In this document: piece by piece, positions 1 through 8,567 of the stretch
How the letters are laid out: each line of letters starts with the position of its first letter
How positions within the stretch are numbered: the first letter of the stretch is position 1
NCBI GenBank assembly: GCA_947166405.1
Contig: CAMVEA010000005.1
Span: 1 to 40,013, forward strand
Length of the DNA stretch: 40,013 nt
Direction: 5' to 3'
DNA from: an uncultured Candidatus Saccharibacteria bacterium
GTDB taxonomy: Bacteria; Patescibacteriota; Saccharimonadia; Saccharimonadales; Saccharimonadaceae
Position numbers and translations under genes: made by a program
Notes under the pieces: generated by a model
Seen by the model: only the letters and a program-made list of their open reading frames with translations
Databases searched by the model: none
What the model was told of the DNA's origin: nothing

Positions 1-46
1 TTAACAATTAGCTGATCCAATATCAAATTAACCAAAGGAACTTTTT

Positions 47-568
47 ATGGCAATTTCAAAAGATAAAAAGAACACATTGGTTGCTGATTTGACAGAGCTT
101 CTTAGTAATGCAAAGTCTACCGTCTACGCCCAATACCAGGGTCTCACCGTAGCAGAGCTACAAGAACTCAGGAAGTCCGCACGCGAAGCAGGCGTAAGAA
201 TCAAAGTAGTTAAAAACCGTTTAGTGCGCGTAGCAATGGGGCAAATCGCCGTCTACAAAGACACCGATACGACCGGTCTTACCGGTCAACTACTCTATGC
301 TATTTCTGATAGCGATGAAGTTGCTCCAGCCAAAATTTTGGCAGAATTTGCTAAGAAGCACAATGCTTTGAGTCTCGTTGGTGGCTTCAGTGATTTGGGT
401 GCTAATCTTGACAAAGAGCAGATTAATACTCTTGCTGCTATGCCTACCAAGAACGAGCTCATCGCTCAGGTGGTGGCCCAGCTTCTCTCTCCAGTTACCG
501 ACTCGGTTTCTGGTCTATCTGGAGGGTTATCTGGAATCGTTTCTGGATTAGAAGCCCACGCAAATTAG
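47..568 (+). CDS. rplJ: 50S ribosomal protein L10
   Basis: Protein resembles L10 (MAISKDKKNTLVADLTELLSNAKSTVYAQYQGLTVAELQELRKSAREAGVRIKVVKNRL); SD-like aaaggaa upstream; followed by rplL. Confidence 0.96.
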   Translation: MAISKDKKNTLVADLTELLSNAKSTVYAQYQGLTVAELQELRKSAREAGVRIKVVKNRLVRVAMGQIAVYKDTDTTGLTGQLLYAISDSDEVAPAKILAEFAKKHNALSLVGGFSDLGANLDKEQINTLAAMPTKNELIAQVVAQLLSPVTDSVSGLSGGLSGIVSGLEAHAN

Positions 569-631
569 CAATTCAATTTCAATTAAATCTCAATTCTTAT
601 CAATTATTATTAATCAATCGAAAGGATTATT

Positions 632-1015
632 ATGGCTACAGATATTAAGAAACTAGCTGAAGAATTGGTCAATATGACTGTTCTTGAAGTTAACGAATTA
701 AAGAATGTCCTCAAGGACGAATATGGCATTGAGCCAGCCGCTGCTGCAGTAGCTGTGGCTGCTGGTCCTGCTGCAGGTGGTGAAGCTGCTGCTGATGAAG
801 GCAAGTCTGAGTACGATGTTGTCTTGAAGGACGCTGGTGCTCAGAAAATCGCCGTTATCAAGGCAGTCAAGGAAGCCACTGGTCTTGGTCTTGGTGAAGC
901 AAAGGCTATCGTTGATGGTGCTCCTGCTACCGTCAAGGAAAAAGTCCCTAAGGCCGACGCCGAAGCTATGAAGAAAGCTCTCGAAGAAGCTGGCGCTACT
1001 GTCGAACTTGCTTAA
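632..1015 (+). CDS. rplL: 50S ribosomal protein L7/L12
   Basis: Ala-rich hinge and conserved C-terminal domain ([39 protein letters not shown]); SD cgaaaggattattATG. Confidence 0.98.
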   Translation: MATDIKKLAEELVNMTVLEVNELKNVLKDEYGIEPAAAAVAVAAGPAAGGEAAADEGKSEYDVVLKDAGAQKIAVIKAVKEATGLGLGEAKAIVDGAPATVKEKVPKADAEAMKKALEEAGATVELA

Positions 1016-1039
1016 TTATATATATCAGCTAATTGTTTG

Positions 1040-1068
1040 AAATACCCCTCACGAGAGGGGTATTTTTA
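1040..1068 (+). terminator. Rho-independent terminator after rplL
   Basis: AATACCCCTC-ACGA-GAGGGGTATT followed by TTTT; perfect 10-bp stem. Confidence 0.9.
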
Positions 1069-1223
1069 GTGTGACATTAAGCTGCGCTCGGCGCTCTCCA
1101 AAGTATCTATATAATAATACGAGAACAAATGATACTCGCGCCACCACATATTAATTACAGGACTTTATAAAACTCAATATAATAATCCATTTGACGCTAC
1201 GAAACCACGCAACGCTCACCACA

Positions 1224-1796
1224 CTACTTTACATGTTTTGAAGTCGAAAACTGAAAAACGCTACCAATAGCGGTTAGTCCTATCATAATCGGCCAATAGA
1301 AAGCCCCAAAATCAATCGCCGGAACTAGCCCCAGAATCGCCACAGAAAGTGCATAAGCCCCTACAGCTGAAGTTGCAACTATTGTCGCTGGCTTGATCAT
1401 CATTACAGCAATCGCCGCAAGGATCACTCCAACCACTGCCCCAATCGCCAAAACTTGGACATCCGAACCGAAGTATCTGACTGCAACGACCATTGTGAGC
1501 GCAAACACGATTCCTCCAACACAAAGCTTTTCGATGGAGAACCCAAGCATTGCAAGCAGTAGTCCTCCACAAATCGGCAAAAGAATCTGGTATAATTCGG
1601 TATCCGCAATCTGCGGCACCAAGTTATTCATAGTTGGCATCAGGAAAGTCATCAGATTATAGCCCAAGATAAACCATGCTATGAAGAATGCAATCTTCTT
1701 GATTCTATATCCAAACAATAATAATGCAAGTCCAAGGCCAGCCATTATCAAAAGCTCTGGTGTACCAAAACTATCAAAATCTGTAAATTTGTCCAT
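1224..1796 (-). CDS. Multi-pass membrane protein of unknown function (DUF4203-like topology)
   Basis: Hydrophobic ORF with many TM stretches; the ORF-track start at 1814 reads through a -10 element (TATAAT), so the start is placed at the second Met (MDKFTDF). Confidence 0.65.
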   Translation of the reverse strand: MDKFTDFDSFGTPELLIMAGLGLALLLFGYRIKKIAFFIAWFILGYNLMTFLMPTMNNLVPQIADTELYQILLPICGGLLLAMLGFSIEKLCVGGIVFALTMVVAVRYFGSDVQVLAIGAVVGVILAAIAVMMIKPATIVATSAVGAYALSVAILGLVPAIDFGAFYWPIMIGLTAIGSVFQFSTSKHVK

Positions 1797-1820
1797 AACA
1801 AGATTATAACACATATATCA

Positions 1821-1852
1821 AAAAAATAGCCCGATTGAAAGGGCTATTTTTT
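1821..1852 (-). terminator. Terminator downstream of rplA
   Basis: AAAAAATAGCCC-gattgaaa-GGGCTATTTTTT, symmetric hairpin between the rplA stop and the next gene. Confidence 0.85.
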
Positions 1853-1861
1853 GACTCAGAA

Positions 1862-3040
1862 TTAGTTGTATGTATTCTCGACGGCAATGCTTGGACCCAT
1901 TGTGGTGGTCACAAACACAGTTTTGACATAAGAGCCTTTTAGTGTCGTAGGTTTTTGAGACTTAAGTGAATCGAAGAATGCTTCTGCGTTCTCTAGGAGC
2001 TTGTCTACGCCGAAAGATACTTTACCAACGCCGATATGTACGATTGCCTGCTTATCAACACGATACTCTATCTTACCTGCCTTAGCCTCTTTTACGGCCT
2101 TTTCTACATCCATCGTTACTGTGCCTGCTTTGGGGTTAGGCATTAAGCCCTTTGGACCAAGTAAACGAGCAAATTTACCGAGCTTTGGCATGTATTGTGG
2201 CGTCGAAATAAGTACATCAAAGTTGATGTCGCCTTTCTCAAGCTGCTTGATGAATTCTTCATCTTCGGCGATATCTGCACCAGCTGACTTGGCGCTCTTG
2301 CAAACGTCAATAGGCGCAAAAACTGCAACACGTACAGTCTTGCCATTACCATTTGGCAATACTAATGTAGTACGGATGTTTTGATCTGCTTGACGAGGAT
2401 CTACACCGAGTCTGGCGTGTATTTCCACTGATGCATCAAATTTTGCTGGCGAAGTCTTCATCGCAAGTTCGATAGCATCTTTCAGGCTATATGTCTTGCC
2501 TTTCTCGACAAGCTTCGCCATATCTTGATATTTGCGGCCACGTCGCTCGATTCGTGGGCGAGTAACTGGCACCACGCCTTTTGGTTTTTCGCCAGAGAGT
2601 TCTGCAGCCTTACGCTCTTTCTTGCGAGCCTGACGCTCTTCTTCAGCCTTAACTTCCTCAATATGCTTTCTTGATTTCTTGCCAGACTTTGCAAAAGATT
2701 CTTTTGCTACTGCGACATCTTCTACGGCCTTTTCTTTGAGCTCTTCAGCTTTAGCTTTCGTATCTTCAGCCGCTTCTGCAACCTTTTCCTTTACATCTTC
2801 TGCCTTTTCTTTGGCGCCTTGGACTGCTTTTGCTGACTTTTCTTTTACGTCCTCGGCGACATCTTGAGCCTTCTCTTTGACATTTTCAGCAACTTCTTCA
2901 ACTTTCTCTTTTACTTCTTCGTGCTTCTCCCTAATAGCTTCAGCTACTTCTTGAACTTTTTCTTTTACCTCGGCTGCTTTCTCAGCAACACTCTCTGCTA
3001 CCTCAGCCTTTAAATTGTCTTTATTAGCATCATCTGCCAT
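1862..3040 (-). CDS. rplA: 50S ribosomal protein L1 with long N-terminal LEA-like helical extension
   Basis: C-terminal ~230 aa is canonical L1 (KTYSLKDAIELAMKTSPAKFDASVEIHARLGVDPRQADQNIRTTLVLPNGNGK...LLGPKGLMPNPKAGTVT); N-terminal ~160 aa is K/E/A repeats. Start chosen at 3040 because AAAGGATTAAGTATG gives a good SD. Confidence 0.95.
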   Translation of the reverse strand: MADDANKDNLKAEVAESVAEKAAEVKEKVQEVAEAIREKHEEVKEKVEEVAENVKEKAQDVAEDVKEKSAKAVQGAKEKAEDVKEKVAEAAEDTKAKAEELKEKAVEDVAVAKESFAKSGKKSRKHIEEVKAEEERQARKKERKAAELSGEKPKGVVPVTRPRIERRGRKYQDMAKLVEKGKTYSLKDAIELAMKTSPAKFDASVEIHARLGVDPRQADQNIRTTLVLPNGNGKTVRVAVFAPIDVCKSAKSAGADIAEDEEFIKQLEKGDINFDVLISTPQYMPKLGKFARLLGPKGLMPNPKAGTVTMDVEKAVKEAKAGKIEYRVDKQAIVHIGVGKVSFGVDKLLENAEAFFDSLKSQKPTTLKGSYVKTVFVTTTMGPSIAVENTYN

Positions 3041-3092
3041 ACTTAATCCTTTCTGTGGTCGTATCGGGTCATCCCCTCCCACGTTTAATCCA

Positions 3093-3521
3093 TTAATCTA
3101 CAACTTCAACACCCATCGAACGCGCAGTCCCAGCAATAATCTTGACTGCACCATCAATATCGATAGCGTTGAGCTGTTCCATTTTCTTATTGGCAATTTC
3201 TTCAAGTTGGGCTCGTGTGATCTTCCCGACTTTATCAACATTTGGCTTGCCAGAACCCTTATCAATCTTGATTGCTTCTCGAATCAGGTCGTCTACTGGC
3301 TGCCCTAGTGATTTCCAGTCAAAAGTCCTATCTTCAAATACACGAATATGCACAATTACGTTCTTGCCCATTAAATCTTTCGTGGCTTCATTGAATGGAT
3401 TAATAAAGTCCATCATATTAAGTCCCCATTGACCAAGAGTAGAACCAACCGGAGGTCCTGCAGTCGCACGCCCTGCCGGAATGCGCAACTTCAAATTACC
3501 AATTACCTTTTTTTCTGCCAT
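3093..3521 (-). CDS. rplK: 50S ribosomal protein L11
   Basis: LRIPAGRATAGPPVGSTLGQWGLNMMDFINPFNEAT; SD aaaggg; upstream -10 TATAAT near 3552-3557. Confidence 0.97.
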   Translation of the reverse strand: MAEKKVIGNLKLRIPAGRATAGPPVGSTLGQWGLNMMDFINPFNEATKDLMGKNVIVHIRVFEDRTFDWKSLGQPVDDLIREAIKIDKGSGKPNVDKVGKITRAQLEEIANKKMEQLNAIDIDGAVKIIAGTARSMGVEVVD

Positions 3522-3619
3522 AAATACCCTTTCTAGTGCGTAACTACTAAATTATACCAATATTTCGCTAAGTTGTAAACCCCTTAAGAAGCAATCCTCA
3601 AGGGATAATTCCACAATTA

Positions 3620-4168
3620 CTAATTGAGCTGTTTGACTTGCAAAGCATCGAGCTCAACTGGTGTTTCCCTTCCAAACATCGACACCATTACCTTAATCTT
3701 ACCTTTTGCAGTATCGATTTCCGAAATCGCTCCATCAAAGCCCTTAAATGGTCCATCTGTAATCGAAACAACTTCACCGACTTCATACTTTACTGAGAAT
3801 TTCGGATCTTCCACACCCATACGTTTCTTAATTTTTGTGATTTCTTTTTCGGAAACTGGAGTAGGCTGAGTGCCGTTGCCAATAAAGCCAGTAACACCAG
3901 GAGTATTGCGTATAATATACCAAGTTTCATCCGAAAGCTTCATGTCGACTAGTACGTAGCCCTGCAATATTTTTCGATCAACGATTTTGCGTTTACCGTT
4001 CTTGATTTCGATCTGTTTTTCTTTTGGTACGATTGCCTCAAAAATTTTACCTTTCATTTCAGCGGTCCCAGTCCGTTGATTCACCGAATCGGCGACTTTA
4101 TCCTCATAACCACTATATGTTGATATAGCATACCATGCTCGTGTGTCATCATATCTATTTACTGCCAT
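3620..4168 (-). CDS. nusG: Transcription termination/antitermination protein NusG
   Basis: WYAISTYSGYEDKVADSV...GYVLVDMKLSDETWYIIRNTPGVTGFIG and KOW motif; SD AAAGGAG. Confidence 0.97.
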   Translation of the reverse strand: MAVNRYDDTRAWYAISTYSGYEDKVADSVNQRTGTAEMKGKIFEAIVPKEKQIEIKNGKRKIVDRKILQGYVLVDMKLSDETWYIIRNTPGVTGFIGNGTQPTPVSEKEITKIKKRMGVEDPKFSVKYEVGEVVSITDGPFKGFDGAISEIDTAKGKIKVMVSMFGRETPVELDALQVKQLN

Positions 4169-4179
4169 AAAGCTCCTTT

Positions 4180-4566
4180 CTATTTACTTAAGATTAGATT
4201 AAACAACCATGAGAAGAACAAATCCAAAACCGAAATGAATATGACAAACAGTAAAGTATAAACTATTACAGCCAACACCATTTTCCAGGTAGTCTTACGG
4301 TTAGGCCAACGAACTTGGCGTAATTCTCTCCAAGAATCACGTAAATAACGGCCAAGGTAAACAAAAGGTCTAAACAAAATAAATGGCTTCTTGTCAGACT
4401 TGCTCTTGGAATCAATTGCTTTTTCGATCTTTTTTGTCTCTTTGCGAACTGAATTCTCGGTTTTTTTATCTTTTACAGTGACCTTTTTTCTGGTAATTAG
4501 TGGCTCATCGCCCTCATCCTTTCGGGAAGGTTCGTCGCTCGCCTTTATCCTAGTGATTTTAGCCAT
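4180..4566 (-). CDS. secE: Preprotein translocase subunit SecE
   Basis: C-terminal SWRELRQVRWPNRKTTWKMVLAVIVYTLLFVIFISVLDLFFSWL; adjacent to nusG; charged N-terminal extension. Confidence 0.93.
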   Translation of the reverse strand: MAKITRIKASDEPSRKDEGDEPLITRKKVTVKDKKTENSVRKETKKIEKAIDSKSKSDKKPFILFRPFVYLGRYLRDSWRELRQVRWPNRKTTWKMVLAVIVYTLLFVIFISVLDLFFSWLFNLILSK

Positions 4567-4620
4567 AATACTCCTCTTTATGTATCAAAAAAGTCTGATA
4601 CCAGACTTGTCAACAGTATA

Positions 4621-6369
4621 TCACACCGGGAACAAATAATCAAGGTATTCCTGCATCATTCTAGCACCAGATATTACGGGGAGATAAGCTGCAAGCTGTC
4701 TTTGGATTAAATACTCCAAATCAAAATCACTATTCCAAGCCTGAACTGCTTCTTCCATACGCTGATATAACATGTCTAACTCTTCTTCCTCAGAAGCACC
4801 ACTCACATTAAGATATGAATTAATAGAAGCATCTGCTACACCACCATCGTGTGTTGATATCAATAAATTGAGATTCGCTATATCTTTCATCCAAGAAGTA
4901 CCACAAGCTTCCAATCCAACAATCGGTAGATTAATCGCCACATTCGAGCCAGCTGAAAGACCAAAAGCCAAAGCCTCATCATAATCGGAAATATAATGTA
5001 CATGATTGCGCAAATAATCGTCTTGTGCTACAAGGCTAAGTAGATGTAATAACTTACCGTACATCGTCGAATCACCTGCATGTACTCTTCCTGCTATAAT
5101 ATAATGTGCTCCTCGCGGCTCCAAGATGTTTCTCAATCTGAAAGTATTGCGAAATGGCAAATCTGGCCTCTTGTAATCAACGAATCTTCGTTTGAAATCA
5201 AAGATAAAATCATCATCACTAAATTGAAGAACTCTTCCATTCTGATCAGTCCGGTTTCTCAACGCATCATTTAGTATCCTTCGACCAATCGACTTATACT
5301 CTCTTATCTTTTCAGAATTAATAAGATTGAGTTTTTGCTCATAATTTGGTGTAGGCTTCCCTATCGCATCAAGGATGTCGTCTGCTTCATATTCACGCAT
5401 CACTTCCGGCATCACCCAAGTATCCATATCGATGCCATTAGTAACAGCACGAAACTTCACTCGGTTCCCAGCCACATCATGATAATTGGCAACTCTTGCA
5501 TGTAACTTCGATACACCACTCCTCAACTCAGAAATCTCAATCGTCACCGCAGATAGCTTTATTCTGTCATTCACAAACTTATCCGATATCCATTTTTTTA
5601 CTGCTAGAGATTTCAAATTGGGATATACATAACGATCAAATTGCTCTCTAGAAAACTCTGCCTCCGCAGCTTGCACCAAAGTATGATTAGTGTACAGAGT
5701 GTGCTTCCTTGTATATACAACTGCCTCATAAAAATCCATTCCATTTGAAGCTAGCTCGTCCAACCTAGCTAGGGCAGCGAAAAACGTCGCTACCTCATTA
5801 AGCTGCATGATGGCAGGCTTAAGCCCTAACAACTTCAAAGCAGCATATCCACCAAATCCCAAAGATACTTCTTGGTACAACCGATGGTCAGAACCGCTCA
5901 TATCAGCGTATAGCTCTCGAAAATTCGGTTCGGTAATCGCAATAATACGTGTACTATTAAACTTTTTTTCGATCACATCCAACTTACACAGCTTGTTGTT
6001 ACATTTTACGTTTACAGAATCAATATACTTAAACCCAAAATCTTTATACGAGACAGGCTTCTGTTCGTCAACCACCTGACCATTACGCATTACCTGGTGC
6101 ATTTCATATGGATAAAAAGGCGTGATTAACGCAAAAGGCACCCCCATCTTCTCGGCAACTCGCCGAGTATCTGCAGCCAACACTCCCAATCCACCACCAC
6201 CACGAATGCCATTCTTCTGGTCGTATAACTCAATAGTCCAATAAGTATACGGACGTTCTGGCGATACAGATTTAGTTAAATGATTTCTTTCCACCGCATC
6301 ATAGAAAATATCAACGTCCTCGATGTTTTCTAATGGGTGATAATAATATTTTTCTTCATCACTATTCAT
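4621..6369 (-). CDS. Alpha-glucan (glycogen/maltodextrin) phosphorylase-like, GT35
   Basis: GGGGLGVLAADTRR, YTNHTLVQAAE, GLEACGTSWMKDIANLNLLISTHDGG (PLP-lysine region GTSxMK). Confidence 0.85.
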   Translation of the reverse strand: MNSDEEKYYYHPLENIEDVDIFYDAVERNHLTKSVSPERPYTYWTIELYDQKNGIRGGGGLGVLAADTRRVAEKMGVPFALITPFYPYEMHQVMRNGQVVDEQKPVSYKDFGFKYIDSVNVKCNNKLCKLDVIEKKFNSTRIIAITEPNFRELYADMSGSDHRLYQEVSLGFGGYAALKLLGLKPAIMQLNEVATFFAALARLDELASNGMDFYEAVVYTRKHTLYTNHTLVQAAEAEFSREQFDRYVYPNLKSLAVKKWISDKFVNDRIKLSAVTIEISELRSGVSKLHARVANYHDVAGNRVKFRAVTNGIDMDTWVMPEVMREYEADDILDAIGKPTPNYEQKLNLINSEKIREYKSIGRRILNDALRNRTDQNGRVLQFSDDDFIFDFKRRFVDYKRPDLPFRNTFRLRNILEPRGAHYIIAGRVHAGDSTMYGKLLHLLSLVAQDDYLRNHVHYISDYDEALAFGLSAGSNVAINLPIVGLEACGTSWMKDIANLNLLISTHDGGVADASINSYLNVSGASEEEELDMLYQRMEEAVQAWNSDFDLEYLIQRQLAAYLPVISGARMMQEYLDYLFPV

Positions 6370-6418
6370 ACTTATGCTTATTATAACATAAAAATATATT
6401 TAACAATACCATTTTTTT

Positions 6419-7381
6419 CTAGTACCAAAACTCCTTTGGCAATAATTCCGCAATGGCTTTATGAAAATCATAATCGAACCCCTCCAGCCGTTTAGGTTGC
6501 CGCCCCTTAAAATACTTTTTTCGAATAGCGGAAGCTGTCATGGGCTTACCAGCAATCAATCGATATTCTTTCCAGAAATTCAGGCCTCTTTTGTAGTTCT
6601 TCGGTGGCATCACGGCAAGTGGCAAGAAATCACATTTAACTTCAGGGTCAGAATATAGTTTCAATGCCAGCATCGACATAGTTGGTATTATCTCTTCTTC
6701 CCTGTCATAAGCCTTTTTGTTTTTGAAGACAGTAGTTTGCCTTGTTGCGGATGGTGCTACAAAAATGACTCCACCGTTTTTTACTGCATCATGTGATAAA
6801 GTAGTGTAGATATCACGAAATCCGTGTTTAAGCTTTTTACCAACATCGTACTCGAATGTCCCCTGCCGGAGTGACATTTTGGTCCAAGTCGAAGGCGTTA
6901 TAGTGGGCGTAATAATAATACCGAGTCGCTTAATTCTATCGAAATTACTGGCGAGTGATTCATACCACGGCAGATTCACTGGAAAATACATTGGCTTATC
7001 CCCCATTTTGTCAATCTTCATTGTCAAAATCCGTGCAATTTCTCCAAGTGAAGGATGGTTGAAGCCTACCACTAATCCGTTCTTATTGTCCTTTGGAAGA
7101 TTCTCATACTTCCCCGGAGTGACCTTAGATAGTATTTTGACAAGCTTTCGACGTGCTGCTTGATTATGAAGCGCTTCGTCATCTTTAGGGCCTGTTGTCC
7201 TGAAAAAATAATTTATCGCAGTATTGCAAATCTTACCTACCGGCACCATCTCCTTACGCATCTTGTCGGCACCGAGGGTTGTCAGAAGCGAGTAATTCTC
7301 ATGCTGAATCTTATCAATAATCAACTCTGGAGTAAGATTATTCAACTGTTCCCTTGTAAATGTTTTTTTAGTTTTACTCAT
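6419..7381 (-). CDS. Putative acyltransferase-like protein (PlsC-like HxxxxE motif)
   Basis: VVGFNHPSLGEIAR and downstream VIFVAPSATRQ resemble acyltransferase motifs; start moved to the Met after the TGCTATAAT element. Confidence 0.5.
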   Translation of the reverse strand: MSKTKKTFTREQLNNLTPELIIDKIQHENYSLLTTLGADKMRKEMVPVGKICNTAINYFFRTTGPKDDEALHNQAARRKLVKILSKVTPGKYENLPKDNKNGLVVGFNHPSLGEIARILTMKIDKMGDKPMYFPVNLPWYESLASNFDRIKRLGIIITPTITPSTWTKMSLRQGTFEYDVGKKLKHGFRDIYTTLSHDAVKNGGVIFVAPSATRQTTVFKNKKAYDREEEIIPTMSMLALKLYSDPEVKCDFLPLAVMPPKNYKRGLNFWKEYRLIAGKPMTASAIRKKYFKGRQPKRLEGFDYDFHKAIAELLPKEFWY

Positions 7382-7700
7382 ACAAGAATTATAGCACGTA
7401 AAAGGCGTTAATGGCATAACGATATAATACGCTTAGTAGTGTATTGGCTTGCCTTGTTGCTTTTTTCATTCCTGATGGTAGCATTAAAACACAGGAAAAC
7501 CTTATACGAGCCTCTATTCCCAAAAAATCTACCGTCAATCTACTGGATGCACAAAACTTAGAACGTACCTCATCCTATTATTCGAATCGGACATTTTTCA
7601 CCAATTTGATAATAAAACCTATAAAAAACTTTCACAACGTGATATTATAGAACAATAAGCGTTATTATAAATAGTTATACAGTTAAGTTTTTGCTAAAAA

Positions 7701-8549
7701 ATGAAGGAAACAAAAGTAATTCTAGTCACGATGTTGATTAATATGGTGGTTGCCATCGTGAAGCTCGCATCAGGGCTATTCTTTTCTTTCTCGACACTAA
7801 TCGCAGATTCCATTCAGTCGTTTATCGATTTTCTTACCGATATCACTAGCTTGGTGGCCTATAAAATTGGAAAAAAGAGAGCCAATAAAACATATCCATT
7901 TGGCTATGGCCAAGTCGATTATCTTTCCAATCTCTTTACAGGAATAATGTTGTTTTTGATTGGTGCATTTATTATTATAAGAACAGTTGTAACTGAAGAT
8001 GATTTTAAACCAAATCTCACGATATTGATTATTCTGCTAATAGCATTAATCCTCAAGTTAATAGTAATATTTATGCTTAAAACACACGGCAAAGCACTAA
8101 AGAACGAGTTGATGATAGAATCATATAAAGAATCAAGGGCAGATTTTATATCCACTTGTGTAGTAATTCTAGTCCTATTAGTATCATTTTTTGAAGAATA
8201 TGTCCCGACTTTCATAAATGTTGATATGATAGGGAGTATTTGCATGGCATTATATATAATTTATTCTTCTTTTAAGATTATTATTTCCAACACGAGAGGT
8301 ATCCTAATCAACGATGTCGAAAATGATGACATAAAAAAAGAAATAGCTAACGAGCTCAAAAGATACAAATCTCTTCATTTTTCAAAAATCAAAGTTATCA
8401 AAATTTCAAATTACTATAGCGTATTTTTGCAGATAGATATGAACAATAATTCCAAAATCAAAGATTACCTCAGAATTGAGAAGAAAATCAAAAAACACTT
8501 AAAATCTACCAATAAGCTTATTAGATTTATAGATGTTGAGCCAATCTAG
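7701..8549 (+). CDS. Cation diffusion facilitator family transporter
   Basis: SGLFFSFSTLIADSIQSFIDFLTDITSLVAYKIGKKRANKTYPFGYGQVDYLSNLFTG matches CDF signature architecture. Confidence 0.9.
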   Translation: MKETKVILVTMLINMVVAIVKLASGLFFSFSTLIADSIQSFIDFLTDITSLVAYKIGKKRANKTYPFGYGQVDYLSNLFTGIMLFLIGAFIIIRTVVTEDDFKPNLTILIILLIALILKLIVIFMLKTHGKALKNELMIESYKESRADFISTCVVILVLLVSFFEEYVPTFINVDMIGSICMALYIIYSSFKIIISNTRGILINDVENDDIKKEIANELKRYKSLHFSKIKVIKISNYYSVFLQIDMNNNSKIKDYLRIEKKIKKHLKSTNKLIRFIDVEPI

Positions 8550-8567
8550 TGTAAGAAAGGTATAAAA

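Noticed and set aside
2001-2384. Antisense ORFs across rplA/rplK/nusG (2001-2384, 2679-2867, 3015-3308, 3142-3432, 3624-3869)
   Set aside because: Low-complexity mirror translations of the real genes; no start signals.
7444-7650. Plus-strand ORF of 68 aa
   Set aside because: No SD, no recognisable family; probably chance ORF or a very degraded gene between divergent transcripts.
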